Source: Catellatospora sp. TT07R-123
GTDB taxonomy: Bacteria; Actinomycetota; Actinomycetes; Mycobacteriales; Micromonosporaceae
Assembly: GCF_018327705.1 (NCBI RefSeq)
Contig: NZ_BNEM01000002.1
Location: 3,844,001 to 3,908,000 of the forward strand
Reading direction: 5' to 3'
DNA: 64,000 bases
Below are positions 24,217-32,839 of the stretch, one piece after another. How positions within the stretch are numbered: position 1 is the stretch's first letter; each line of letters starts with the position of its first letter. Below the pieces are notes generated by a model. That model was given only the letters and a program-made list of their open reading frames with translations. It did not search any database and was not told the DNA's origin. The translations under genes were made by a program, and so were the position numbers.

Positions 24217-25356
24217 TCACCAGGCCAGGGGGGTGAGCGCGGCGGGGAAGGCGGTGGTGGAGACGACCAGGGCGTCGGTGGTGGTAGCGGGTAGGGGGTG
24301 GGGGGTCAGGGCGGCGGCGGCCAGGTCGGCCAGGTACACGCCGTACGAGACGGTGCGGCCCTGCCGGTCGGTCACCCGCTGCTCGATCACCATCTCGGTC
24401 GCCGAGCGGGCCGACAGCACCCGGACCGACCACGTCTGGCCGGGCGACAGCCGCGGTCCGCGCACCGTGACGGTTCCGCGACCGAGCCGCTGGGTGCCCG
24501 GCTCGTAGTAGGCCAGGTCGACCTGCCCCCGCCCGTTGCGCACCACGGCGGACCGGCCCGGCGCCGCCGCACCCGCGTCGAGCCACTGCGGCCGGTCGGA
24601 CCCGCCGGAGTCGGGCCCGCTCATCGAGCGCTGCCCGCCTTCGCCGTCGAAGACGACGTACGTCGTGCCGCGCACGATCGTGACCACCACCCCGTGGGTC
24701 ACCTGGTCGAGGTACGTCGCGGCCACCAGGTCGTCGCCCCAGAAGGCCAGGCTGTACCCGTACCGCCCCGGCGACCGGGTCAGCTCGACCGGCGTCGTCC
24801 GCAGCGAGCCGGCCTCGACGACCAGCGCGTCGGTGTACCGGTCCGCCGCGGGCGGCACCGCGAAGCGGCTGCCGTCGGCCGACCACACCGGGGTGCCCGG
24901 CGACGTGAACGGCAGCTCGACGCGGCGCACCACCCGGTCGGCCAGGCCCATCACCCCGAGCGCCCGGCCGTCGGTCACGGTCGCGCTGCCCAGCCCCGGC
25001 GCGACCGAGGTGACCGCCCAGCCGTGCTCGACCCGGGCGTACTCCCCCCGGGCCGGGTCCAGCAGCCACCAGTCGCCGGCCTGATCGGCGTACGCGGCGA
25101 CCAGGCTGCGCGGCGGCCCGGCGCTCGGCGACGCGGCGACACTGGCCGCCACGTCGGGCGCCGTCCGGGCGTGCCGCAGCAGGTACGCCGGGGCCAGCAC
25201 CGCCAGCACCGCGAGCACCACCGCGGCCGCGCTCACCCGGCGCACGATCCGGCGGCGGCGCACCCCCGCCAGGGCGCGCGAGCCGAGATCCACCGCCTGG
25301 CCCCGGTCGGCCAGCGCGCCGAGGCCACGGCGCAGCTCGTCGTCGAGGTCGATCAC
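24217..25356 (-). CDS. membrane-anchored protein encoded behind a SigE-family sigma factor
   Basis: A 379-residue protein with an N-terminal cytoplasmic segment of about 37 residues (VIDLDDELRRGLGALADRG, Arg-rich end), one membrane span at about 38-58 (VSAAAVVLAVLAVLAPAYLL) and a large extracytoplasmic part with beta-propeller-like strands (DWWLLDPARGEY, PVWSADGSRFAVPP). This topology and its GTGA overlap with the sigma gene suggest a partner that senses or restrains the sigma factor, but no zinc anti-sigma motif is present, so the role is inferred from position. Confidence 0.75.
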   Translation of the reverse strand: MIDLDDELRRGLGALADRGQAVDLGSRALAGVRRRRIVRRVSAAAVVLAVLAVLAPAYLLRHARTAPDVAASVAASPSAGPPRSLVAAYADQAGDWWLLDPARGEYARVEHGWAVTSVAPGLGSATVTDGRALGVMGLADRVVRRVELPFTSPGTPVWSADGSRFAVPPAADRYTDALVVEAGSLRTTPVELTRSPGRYGYSLAFWGDDLVAATYLDQVTHGVVVTIVRGTTYVVFDGEGGQRSMSGPDSGGSDRPQWLDAGAAAPGRSAVVRNGRGQVDLAYYEPGTQRLGRGTVTVRGPRLSPGQTWSVRVLSARSATEMVIEQRVTDRQGRTVSYGVYLADLAAAALTPHPLPATTTDALVVSTTAFPAALTPLAW

Positions 25357-25865
25357 CGCGCACCGTCCTTCGGTCGTACCTCCAGGAATGGGCCGCAGGC
25401 GGCGCGCAGCTGCGCCATCGCCCGGGACGCCTGGCTGCTCACGGTCTTGACCGAGCAGCCGAGCAGCGCCGCCACCTCCGCCTCGCTGCGGTCCTCTAGA
25501 TAGCGCAGCACCAGCACGGCGCGCTGGCGCGGCGCCAGCGTCCGCAGCGCCCCGGCGAGCGCCCGCCGCAGCACCACGAGCTGAGCGGGATCGTCGGTGA
25601 TGTCCAGATCCGGCAGCACCGCCACCGGCACCTCCCGCCACCGGCGCCGCCGCCACCAGGACACGTACTCGTGGTACATGACCCGGCGCACGTACCCGTC
25701 CGGGTCCTCGACCCGGTGCCAGCGCGTGACCAGCCGCTCCAGTGCGGTCTGCAGCAGGTCCTCGGCGGCATGCTGCGCCCCGGTCAGCGCGAACGCGACC
25801 CGGAAAAGCTCCGGGGTCGCCCGCGCCACGAACGCGCGGAACTCCTGTTCGACATCGGGTCCCAC
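25353..25865 (-). CDS. SigE-family ECF RNA polymerase sigma factor
   Basis: A 170-residue ECF sigma factor of the actinobacterial SigE subfamily. Region 2 begins FRAFVARATPELFRVAFALTG and includes AEDLLQTALERLVTRW and YVRRVMYHEYVSWWRRRRW; region 4 is RALAGALRTLAPRQRAVLVL then LEDRSEAEVAALLGCSVKTV. The size and the SWWRRRRWRE block are characteristic. The ATG at 25865 gives the usual short MGPDVEQEF N terminus. Regulates unknown genes; co-transcribed with the downstream membrane protein. Confidence 0.93.
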   Translation of the reverse strand: MGPDVEQEFRAFVARATPELFRVAFALTGAQHAAEDLLQTALERLVTRWHRVEDPDGYVRRVMYHEYVSWWRRRRWREVPVAVLPDLDITDDPAQLVVLRRALAGALRTLAPRQRAVLVLRYLEDRSEAEVAALLGCSVKTVSSQASRAMAQLRAACGPFLEVRPKDGAR

Positions 25866-25955
25866 CCGCCACCTCCACTACACAGGAGGCTCCGGCGGCG
25901 CCCGACCCTGCATGCCCGCGCTGTTCGTTACCCAGCCGTGACCCGGAGCACGAAA

Positions 25956-25979
25956 AGAGCCGCCCGTGCGGGCGGCTCT
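25956..25979 (-). terminator. hairpin terminator after rsrA
   Basis: Perfect 10-bp stem agagccgccc / gggcggctct with a 4-base loop, 22 bases after the rsrA stop, followed on the minus strand by tttcg. Confidence 0.8.
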
Positions 25980-26001
25980 CTCGACATCAGGGGGTACGGC
26001 C

Positions 26002-26277
26002 TCAGCCGGGCTCGCGGGCGGTCTCGTGCTCGACGACCAGCTCGGACAGCTTCGCGCGCAGCCGCTCCTTGAGCTCGCTCGGCGCCTGCTCCTGCCCGCA
26101 GCAGCGGTTGACCAGCGCCTTGACCTCCTGCTCGATGCCGAACTCGCGCAGGCAGGGGGAGCACTCATCGAGGTGCTGCTTGATCACGAAGCGGCGGTCG
26201 TCGCTGCACTCCAGGTCGAGGTAGAGATATACCTCCGTGAGCACCTCGCGGCAGTCGCCGCCCTCATGGTCGCTCAT
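26002..26277 (-). CDS. rsrA: zinc-binding redox-sensing anti-sigma factor RsrA
   Basis: A 91-residue ZAS anti-sigma factor that binds and inactivates SigR until disulfide stress oxidises it. The zinc site is complete: C9, H35, C39 and C42 (HLDECSPC), the same spacing as Streptomyces RsrA C11-H37-C41-C44. Additional Cys at 24, 59 and 60 are present. It overlaps the sigR stop by ATGA. The thiol switch releases zinc and the sigma factor; mycothiol and thioredoxin genes would be the regulon. Confidence 0.95.
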   Translation of the reverse strand: MSDHEGGDCREVLTEVYLYLDLECSDDRRFVIKQHLDECSPCLREFGIEQEVKALVNRCCGQEQAPSELKERLRAKLSELVVEHETAREPG

Positions 26278-27107
26278 GACGCCTCCCGAGCGTGCTGACC
26301 CGTGAAGCCGCGCTCGGCGGCGTAGTCCTCCAGGAGGTTACGCAGATTCCGTCGACCGCGGTGCAGCCGCGACATCACGGTGCCGATCGGCGTGCCCATG
26401 ATGTCGGCGATCTCCTTGTAGGAGAAGCCTTCCACGTCGGCGAGGTAGACCGCCAGCCGGAACTCCTCCGGCAGCGACTGCAGGGCTTCCTTCACGTCAC
26501 TGTCGGGCAGCCGGTCCAGCGCCTCGGTCTCGGCCGAGCGCAGACCGGACGAGGTGTGGGACTCCGCCTCGGCCAGCTGCCAGTCGGTGATCTCGTCCGT
26601 CGGCGCCTGGATGGGCTGGCGCTGCTTCTTGCGGTACGAGTTGATGAAGGTGTTCGTGAGGATGCGGTAGAGCCACGCCTTGAGGTTCGTGCCGTCCTCG
26701 AACTGGTGGAACGCGGCGAACGCCTTGAGGAACGTCTCCTGGAGCAGGTCCTCGGCGTCGGCCGGGTTGCGCGTCATGCGCAGCGCCGCCGCGTAGAGCT
26801 GGTCGAGGAAGGGCATCGCGTCCCGCTCGAAGCGGGCACGGCGCTCTTCTACGCTGTCGGTGCTGGTCAACCGCGAAACCACCTTCTGCAGTTTCTTCGG
26901 CTGCGGCTCCTCCACGACGGGCCGCTGCGCTGAGGCTGACTCTACCGATGACAGCTGCACCCGGGGCGCGGGCACGGCGGTAATACCGCTGACCGCGTCG
27001 GAGTCGAGCAGCGCGGGCCACTGCGGCGCGGAGAGCAGGTTCTCCACCGCGCGCAGGACCGGATCGTCGTTCGACCGTGCCAGGCAGCGTGTACCGGTTC
27101 GCACCAT
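26274..27107 (-). CDS. sigR: disulfide-stress ECF sigma factor SigR (with long N-terminal extension)
   Basis: An ECF sigma factor of 277 residues as read from the ATG at 27107. Regions 2 and 4 (about 95-270) are near-canonical: [60 protein letters not shown], and [20 protein letters not shown] with [14 protein letters not shown]. The first ~85 residues are unlike the rest and may be an extension like that of the unstable SigR-prime isoform of Streptomyces; an internal GTG start near [14 protein letters not shown] would give a shorter, about 200-residue protein. A SigR-type promoter lies upstream. Confidence 0.94.
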   Translation of the reverse strand: MVRTGTRCLARSNDDPVLRAVENLLSAPQWPALLDSDAVSGITAVPAPRVQLSSVESASAQRPVVEEPQPKKLQKVVSRLTSTDSVEERRARFERDAMPFLDQLYAAALRMTRNPADAEDLLQETFLKAFAAFHQFEDGTNLKAWLYRILTNTFINSYRKKQRQPIQAPTDEITDWQLAEAESHTSSGLRSAETEALDRLPDSDVKEALQSLPEEFRLAVYLADVEGFSYKEIADIMGTPIGTVMSRLHRGRRNLRNLLEDYAAERGFTGQHAREAS

Positions 27108-27158
27108 CGACCACCTCTCGCCCTGGAGCCGGCGTGCGCCGGCTTACCCGCGGGGTGC

Positions 27159-27185
27159 AACACCGGTCGTCGGCTCCCGCATTCC
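27159..27185 (-). promoter_or_regulatory. SigR-type autoregulatory promoter
   Basis: On the minus strand GGAAT (27185-27181), 19 bases, GTT (27161-27159). SigR promoters follow GGAAT-N18/19-GTT. The implied start site lies about 45 bases before the ATG at 27107, and the element is in the only gap upstream of sigR. Confidence 0.7.
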
Positions 27186-27240
27186 GGACGGCCGCGCACG
27201 GGTGGCGCCCGTCACGTGGACCCGGCCGGACGGCCGCGGC

Positions 27241-27861
27241 TCAGCGCGCCCAGCCGTGGGCGCGCAGGAACGCGACCACCGCCCCGGCCGCCGCGTGCGG
27301 GGCCTGGCGCAGGTCGTGCCGCTCCCCGACAAGTACAACGATCTCCACCCCCGGGGTGGCACCAGGCACCCCGAACGGGTCACGATCACCGTTGACGACC
27401 AGTGTCGGCAGCCCGGTCAGCAGCTCGGCGGCGCGGCTGCGCTCCGGCCTGCCCGGCGGGTGCAGCGGGAACGCCAGGGCGACGATCCCGGCCGCGCCGA
27501 CCTCGGCGGCGGTCCGGCAGGCCACCCGGGCCCCGCTGGAGCGCCCGCCGACGAGCACCGGCACGCGTCCGGCCTGCGCGGTGAGCACCTCCAGCACCGC
27601 GCGCCACGCCTCGTCCAGGTGTCCGGCCGGGGGCGGGGTGCGCCGTCCGGCGACGCGGTAGGGCTGGGTGACCAGCGCCACGGCGACGCCCGCGGCCAGC
27701 GCGCCGTCACGTACGGCGGTCAGGTCTGGGGCGTCCACGCTGCCGCCCGCCCCGTGCCCGAGCACGAGCAGCGAGGCGGGGACGGCGCGGCTGCCCGGCA
27801 CGGTCAGGTCGACCCGTGCCGGGCCGCGTTCGGTCTCGATGGTCTGGGTGCCGTTGCGCAC
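27241..27861 (-). CDS. alpha/beta hydrolase (KANL3/Tex30-like)
   Basis: A 206-residue alpha/beta hydrolase-fold protein. The beta-strand ASLLVLGHGAGGSVDAPDL carries the oxyanion HG motif; the nucleophile elbow is VLVGGRSSGARVACR with Ser; the acid is likely in LVVNGDRDPFGVP and the His in VGERHDLRQ. Substrate unknown. The start GTG at 27861 lies 8 bp after the stop of the WhiB gene, so they share a transcript. Confidence 0.83.
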   Translation of the reverse strand: MRNGTQTIETERGPARVDLTVPGSRAVPASLLVLGHGAGGSVDAPDLTAVRDGALAAGVAVALVTQPYRVAGRRTPPPAGHLDEAWRAVLEVLTAQAGRVPVLVGGRSSGARVACRTAAEVGAAGIVALAFPLHPPGRPERSRAAELLTGLPTLVVNGDRDPFGVPGATPGVEIVVLVGERHDLRQAPHAAAGAVVAFLRAHGWAR

Positions 27862-27868
27862 CCGACGA

Positions 27869-28393
27869 TCATGCGGCGTGAGCGTGCTCCCTGGCCAGCA
27901 GCGGCACGCCGTGACGGGCGTCCCGCTCGGCCTCGCCGAGGGTGACCAGGGCCAGTTCGGCCCGGCTCTGCGTCGGGATCCGCCGGGTCGTGGCGGCACG
28001 GCGCGGCGGCTGCAACTGCCCGGCCGATACCACCAGCTCCGGTTGAGGGCCGAAGGCGACGAACTGCGTCTCCTCCGCCGACTCCTCGGTGCGCCAGGCG
28101 ACGAGCATCGCCCGGCGCTCCCGCGCGGTCGTGCCGCCCCAGACCCCGTGGCAGTCCCCGACGCTGAGCGCCCAGGCCAGACACGCCCCGGACACCGGGC
28201 AACGACCGCACAGCTGCACTGCTGTGTCGGCCGCCTCCAGCGGCGCCGGGAAGAAGGTCTCCGGATCGGCGGCCTGGCACGCACCTCTGGTCCGCCAGGC
28301 ATTGTCGTGACGTTCCCGCACCGCGCGCATCAGACGCGGATCGCGGCGCGCGGCCGCGATTTCATGCGGGCGTGGAACCCGCGCCCGGGTCAT
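27869..28393 (-). CDS. WhiB-family transcription factor with long C-terminal tail
   Basis: A 174-residue WhiB-like protein, twice the length of WhiB1. The cluster ligands are C39, C62, C65 and C71 with a GVWGG turn at 83-87; C81 lies between them as a possible extra thiol. The first 38 residues are basic (RARVPRPHEIAAARRD). The 80-residue tail (EETQFVAFGPQPELVV, QLQPPRRAATTRR) is unlike other WhiB tails. The ATG at 28393 has GGAGGTGGG upstream. A short palindrome cccatcg / cgatggg is just upstream. Co-transcribed with the hydrolase. Confidence 0.88.
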   Translation of the reverse strand: MTRARVPRPHEIAAARRDPRLMRAVRERHDNAWRTRGACQAADPETFFPAPLEAADTAVQLCGRCPVSGACLAWALSVGDCHGVWGGTTARERRAMLVAWRTEESAEETQFVAFGPQPELVVSAGQLQPPRRAATTRRIPTQSRAELALVTLGEAERDARHGVPLLAREHAHAA

Positions 28394-28570
28394 TCCACCC
28401 ACCTCCCCCGTGGGTCGGTCCCATCGCCAGCTGACGATGGGATCCGGCTGAATGTCGTTGACGCTAAGACAACCGCGCCACACGACGCTGTGTCTTACCG
28501 CACAGCGGGGAGTCCAGACAAGGGTTTACCCGCAAATTCGTGACGCAAACTGTCACGATCCGCCGCAAAA

Positions 28571-29248
28571 TCAGAACAGCGCTGCCGGTTCGGCCGGTCC
28601 CACCAGCCGTTGAGTCAATCCAGGGCCGTCGTTGCGGACGTCGCCCACGGCCGGACCGACGGGACGGATCTCCACCGTGGACACCAGTTCCGGGCCGGGC
28701 GGGGCCAGCAGGTCGGCGTCGGCCGGGCCGGCCAGCCAGGCCGCCCAGTCCGCCGGGGCCAGCAGCAGCGGCATCCGGTCGTGCACCGAGGCCAGCGCAC
28801 CCTGGGCCGCCGTGGTGATGATGGTGCAGCTCAGGCCGAACTTCCCGGCCGTCCACAGCCCCGCGAGGGCCAGCCCGTCCCCGTGCGTCATGTAGTAGGC
28901 CTGCTTGCCCTCGGGGGTGCGGGTCCACTCGTACCAGCCGTCGGCGGGCACGATGCACCGCTTGGCCGCGAACGACGGCCCGAACGCCCGCGAGGACGCC
29001 AGCGTCTCCGACCGGGCATTGATCATCTTAAAACCGGTGCGCGGGTCGTCGGCCCACGGCGGCAGGAAGCCCCAGCGCGCCACGCTCAGCACCCGGCCGC
29101 CGCGCGAGGCCGAGACGCGCACGATCGGCGCGGGATCGGTCGGGGCCAGGTTGTAGTCGGGGGCCAGCCCGCCGGCCGTGTCGTCCTCGGCCTGGAACAG
29201 CCGGGACAGATCCACCGCCGTACGCGTCGTCGCATAGCGCCCGCACAT
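28571..29248 (-). CDS. SRAP domain abasic-site response protein (YedK/HMCES)
   Basis: A 225-residue SRAP protein that crosslinks to abasic sites in single-stranded DNA through its N-terminal Cys. It begins MCGRYATTR, with Cys2 as the catalytic residue after removal of Met. Other fixed parts are NARSET, RCIVPADGWYEW (conserved Glu/Asn environment) and SVHDRMPLLLAP with the His. It starts at 29248, 43 bp from the divergent aroA. Confidence 0.94.
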   Translation of the reverse strand: MCGRYATTRTAVDLSRLFQAEDDTAGGLAPDYNLAPTDPAPIVRVSASRGGRVLSVARWGFLPPWADDPRTGFKMINARSETLASSRAFGPSFAAKRCIVPADGWYEWTRTPEGKQAYYMTHGDGLALAGLWTAGKFGLSCTIITTAAQGALASVHDRMPLLLAPADWAAWLAGPADADLLAPPGPELVSTVEIRPVGPAVGDVRNDGPGLTQRLVGPAEPAALF

Positions 29249-29291
29249 GCCGCTCACCTTACGCCTGGGTGGATCAGGCAGACTGGAGGGC

Positions 29292-30575
29292 GTGAGCAGA
29301 CCACTACAGCCGTGGGCCGCGCCCACCGCCACCGGCCCCGTGAACTCGGTGGTCCGGCTGCCCGGATCGAAGTCCATCACCGCCCGCGCGCTGGTGCTGT
29401 CTGCCGTCGCGATGGGCCCCTCGACCCTGCTCGCCCCGCTGCGGGCCCGCGACACCGAACTGATGGCGGCCGGGCTGCGCGCGCTCGGCTCCCATGTGAA
29501 CACCGCCGACGAGCAGCGCTGGGAGGTCCGGCCGCGTCCGCTCATCGGACCGGCGCACGTCGACGTCGGCCTGGCCGGCACGGTGATGCGCTTCGTGCCG
29601 CCGCTGGCCGCGCTGGCCAACGGCCCGGTCACCTTCGACGGCGACCCCCGCGCCCGGCAGCGCCCGCTCGGCCCGCTGCTCAAGGCGCTGCGCGAGCTCG
29701 GCGCGACCATCGAGGCGTCCAGCATCGACGGCCTGCCGCTGACCGTGCACGGCAAGGGCCGCCTGCGCGGTGGCGAGGTGAACGTGGACGCCTCGCTGTC
29801 CAGCCAGCTCATCTCCGGCCTGCTGCTGGCCGCCGCCGACTTCGACGAGGGCATCACCGTGCGCCACGTCGGCACCAACCCCGTGCCCAGCGCCCCGCAC
29901 CTGCGGATGACGGTGCAGATGCTGCGCGCCGCGGGCGCCGGTGTCGACGACGCCACCCCGAACGTCTGGCACGTCGCCCCGGGCCGCCTGAGCGGCCGGG
30001 CCTGGCAGGTCGAGCCCGACCTGTCCGGGGCCGCGCCGTTCTTCGCCGCCGCGCTGGTCACCGGCGGCAGCGTCACCCTGGCCGGCTGGCCGCGCAGCAG
30101 CGTGCAGCCGGTGGAGAAGGTGCGCCAGCTGCTCACCCAGCTCGGTGGCGCGCTCACCCTGTCCGAGCACGGCCTGACCGTCGCGGGCACCGGCGTGATC
30201 AACGGCATCGACGCGGATCTCTCAGATGTGGGCGAACTCACACCCGTCGTCGCCGCCCTCGCCGTGCTGGCCGAGGGGCCGTCGGTGCTGCGCGGCGTCG
30301 GCCACATCCGCACCCACGAGACGGACCGGCTGGCGGCCCTGGCCCGCGAGCTCACCGCGCTGGGCGCCCGCGTCACCGAGACCGAGGACGGCCTGGAGAT
30401 CACCCCGGCGCCGCTGACCGGCACCCACTTCGAGACCTACGACGACCACCGGATGGCGCACGCCGCCGCGGTCATCGGTCTGCGGGTGCCGGGCGTGCAG
30501 CTGTCCGACGTGGCGTGTACCGCCAAGACGCTGCCCGAATTCGCGGCACTATGGGGCGAGTTGGCCGGGCAGTGA
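29292..30575 (+). CDS. aroA: 3-phosphoshikimate 1-carboxyvinyltransferase (EPSP synthase)
   Basis: A 427-residue cytoplasmic enzyme of the shikimate pathway joining PEP to shikimate-3-phosphate. LPGSKSITARALVLSA near the N terminus and LAGTVMRFVPPLAALANG are the substrate-binding loops; SAPHLRMT, DLSGAAPFFAAALVTGG and HIRTHETDRLAALARELTALG are further fixed motifs. The GTG at 29292 follows TGGAGGG; an upstream ATG at 29247 would overlap the SRAP start codon. First gene of an aroA-rsgA unit (10-bp gap), a common actinobacterial arrangement near sigR. Confidence 0.96.
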   Translation: MSRPLQPWAAPTATGPVNSVVRLPGSKSITARALVLSAVAMGPSTLLAPLRARDTELMAAGLRALGSHVNTADEQRWEVRPRPLIGPAHVDVGLAGTVMRFVPPLAALANGPVTFDGDPRARQRPLGPLLKALRELGATIEASSIDGLPLTVHGKGRLRGGEVNVDASLSSQLISGLLLAAADFDEGITVRHVGTNPVPSAPHLRMTVQMLRAAGAGVDDATPNVWHVAPGRLSGRAWQVEPDLSGAAPFFAAALVTGGSVTLAGWPRSSVQPVEKVRQLLTQLGGALTLSEHGLTVAGTGVINGIDADLSDVGELTPVVAALAVLAEGPSVLRGVGHIRTHETDRLAALARELTALGARVTETEDGLEITPAPLTGTHFETYDDHRMAHAAAVIGLRVPGVQLSDVACTAKTLPEFAALWGELAGQ

Positions 30576-30585
30576 GGGCAGGCAG

Positions 30586-31620
30586 TTGAAACGCAAGCGG
30601 GAGTACGACGAGGACGACGTGCGGGTGCGGGCCACCCGCTCGTCCCGTCCCCGCACCCGGACCAGGCCGACGCACTCCGACGCGGTGACCGGGTTCGTGG
30701 TCGCGGTCGACCGCGGCCGCTACACCTGCGTGGTCGCGGGCGACCGCAAGGGCGAGACGTTCGAGGTGACCGCGATGCGCGCCCGCGAGCTGGGGCGCAA
30801 GTCGGTGGTGGTCGGCGACGAGGTGGCGCTGGTCGGCGACGTCAGCGGCGACGTGGGCAGCCTGGCCCGGATCGTACGGATCGAGGAGCGGCGCTCGGTG
30901 CTGCGCCGCACCGCCGACGACGACGAGAACACCGCCGAGGGCCGGATCGAGCGGGTGGTGGTGGCCAACGCCGACCAGCTCGTCATCGTCAGTGCGCTGG
31001 CCGACCCGCCGCCGCGCGAGGGCTTCATCGACCGCTGCCTGGTCGCCGCGTACGCCGCCGACATCGAGCCGCTGCTGTGCCTGACCAAGGCCGATCTCGG
31101 CGGCCCCGAGCAGGTCGTCTCCTACTACTCCGAGCTCGACCTCGACTACGTGCTGTGCCGGCCTGACAGTGACCTGGCCGAGCTGCGCGAGCGCCTGTCC
31201 GGTCGCGTCTCGGTGCTGGTCGGGCACTCCGGCGTGGGCAAGTCGACGCTGGTCAACCGGCTCATTCCGGGCACCGGGCGGGCCGTCGGCGTGGTCAGCG
31301 CGATCGGCAAGGGCCGGCACACCTCGACCAGCGCCGTCGCGCTGCGGCTGCCGGACCGCAAGGAGTCCTGGATCATCGACACCCCGGGCGTACGCAGCTT
31401 CGGCCTGGCCCTGGTCTCCTCCGACGACCTGCTGCACGGCTTCCCCGACCTGGTCGAGGGCACCGTCGACTGCCCGCCGAACTGCGAGCACACCGGCGGC
31501 GAGTGCGTGCTGGACGCCTGGGTGGGGCAGGGGCGCGCCGACGCGCGGCGGCTGGCGTCGTTCCGGCGGCTGCTGGCCTCGCGGGCCGGTGACGCCGACC
31601 CCGGTCAGACGTCGACGTAG
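30586..31620 (+). CDS. rsgA: small ribosomal subunit biogenesis GTPase RsgA
   Basis: A 344-residue circularly permuted GTPase that checks maturing 30S subunits. It has an N-terminal OB fold (ARELGRKSVVVGDEVALVGD), the permuted GTPase motifs LTKADLGG (G4), VLVGHSGVGKSTLVNRLIPG (G1) and IDTPGVRSFGLA (G3), and a C-terminal zinc knuckle CPPNCEHTGGEC. The start is a TTG at 30586 with GAGGGCAGG upstream; no ATG or GTG fits the N terminus. Overlaps the convergent DUF2087 gene by 16 bp. Confidence 0.95.
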   Translation: MKRKREYDEDDVRVRATRSSRPRTRTRPTHSDAVTGFVVAVDRGRYTCVVAGDRKGETFEVTAMRARELGRKSVVVGDEVALVGDVSGDVGSLARIVRIEERRSVLRRTADDDENTAEGRIERVVVANADQLVIVSALADPPPREGFIDRCLVAAYAADIEPLLCLTKADLGGPEQVVSYYSELDLDYVLCRPDSDLAELRERLSGRVSVLVGHSGVGKSTLVNRLIPGTGRAVGVVSAIGKGRHTSTSAVALRLPDRKESWIIDTPGVRSFGLALVSSDDLLHGFPDLVEGTVDCPPNCEHTGGECVLDAWVGQGRADARRLASFRRLLASRAGDADPGQTST

Positions 31621-31883
31621 CCGCCGGTGCGCCAGTACACGCCGTCCTCGCGCGCCATCAGGCCGGTGTCGATGAGGTAGCGGCGCAGCGACACCCAGTC
31701 GTGCTCGTAGAACGCGCGCAGCACCGCGTCGACCTCGCGCTCGGTGAGCCGTACGCCCGGTTCGAACGCGCACACCACGTGTTCGAGCAGCAGCCGCCGC
31801 TTGCCCGCGCGGGCGGGCATGCTGCGGATGCGCCCCGACTCGTCCAGGAAGGGCGCGAGGACCCGGTCGGTGTCGGTACTCAT
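31605..31883 (-). CDS. DUF2087 domain protein
   Basis: A 92-residue protein fully covered by DUF2087 (FLDESGRIRSMPARAGKRRLLLE, then RLTEREVDAVLRAFYEHDWVSLRRYLID and DTGLMAREDGVYWRTG). The fold is helical and resembles winged-helix pieces; some family members are fused to transcription regulators. No function known. Its last bases overlap rsgA tail to tail. Confidence 0.85.
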   Translation of the reverse strand: MSTDTDRVLAPFLDESGRIRSMPARAGKRRLLLEHVVCAFEPGVRLTEREVDAVLRAFYEHDWVSLRRYLIDTGLMAREDGVYWRTGGYVDV

Positions 31884-31963
31884 GCCGACGAAACTACCCG
31901 GCTGGTCCAGCCGGTATTCGCACCCGATACCGGGCGATAGCGGAGATCCGATAAATTCTCGGC

Positions 31964-32767
31964 ATGGCCCGCTACTCGGACGACCTCGGCGTCGCCCACG
32001 CGCTGGCGGACACCGCCGACTCGATCTCCATGTCGCGCTTCCGCAAGACAGACCTGCACGTCGAGTCGAAGCCCGATCTGACCCCGGTCAGCGAGGCCGA
32101 CACCGCCGTGGAGAAGGCGCTGCGGTCCACCCTGGCCCGCATCCGGCCGCGCGACGGCGTGCTGGGCGAGGAATTCGGGATCACCGGGGCCACCAGCAAC
32201 CGGCAGTGGGTCATCGATCCGATCGACGGCACGAAGAACTACATCCGCGGGGTGCCGATCTGGGCCACGCTGATCGCGCTGATGGAGGGGGACGAGCCGG
32301 TCGTCGGCCTGGTCTCGGCACCCGCGCTGAACCGGCGCTGGTGGGCCGCGCGCGGGCTGGGCGCGTTCGCGGGCCGGCACCAGGCCGCGGCCACCCCGAT
32401 CCGCGTCTCCGGCGTGCGCCGCCTGGCCGACGCGAGCTTCTGCTACTCCGAGCTCGACGGCTGGGAGCAGACCGGCCGCCTGGCGTCGGTGCTGGACCTG
32501 ATGCGCAAGACCTGGCGCAGCCGGGCGTACGGCGACTTCTACGGCTACATGCTGCTGGCCGAGGGCGCCGTCGACATCATGATCGAACCTGAGCTGATGC
32601 TGTGGGACATCGCCGCGCTGGTGCCGATCATCACCGAGGCGGGCGGCACGTTCACCGACCTGTCCGGACGGCCCGGTGCGGGCGGCGGCTCCGCCATCGC
32701 GACGAACGGGCAGTTACACACGGATGTCCTGGAAAAGCTGAGTCCAGCAGGTCTTCGCGCTCTGTAG
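31964..32767 (+). CDS. hisN: histidinol-phosphatase, inositol monophosphatase family
   Basis: A 267-residue metal-dependent phosphatase for the penultimate step of histidine synthesis. Metal motifs are LTPVSEADTAVEKAL, GEEFG, the classical WVIDPIDGTKNYIRG and the second-metal Asp in MLWDIAALVPI followed by EAGG. The actinobacterial HisN enzymes are of this family, and the aroA-rsgA-hisN order supports the assignment over inositol phosphatase. ATG at 31964; no clear operon partner downstream. Confidence 0.93.
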   Translation: MARYSDDLGVAHALADTADSISMSRFRKTDLHVESKPDLTPVSEADTAVEKALRSTLARIRPRDGVLGEEFGITGATSNRQWVIDPIDGTKNYIRGVPIWATLIALMEGDEPVVGLVSAPALNRRWWAARGLGAFAGRHQAAATPIRVSGVRRLADASFCYSELDGWEQTGRLASVLDLMRKTWRSRAYGDFYGYMLLAEGAVDIMIEPELMLWDIAALVPIITEAGGTFTDLSGRPGAGGGSAIATNGQLHTDVLEKLSPAGLRAL

Positions 32768-32839
32768 TCAACCTCATTCACTCGGTTATCTGGCCGCCGG
32801 GTGGGGCGCACCCGACCCCTAAGGGTCTAAGCTGCGTTG

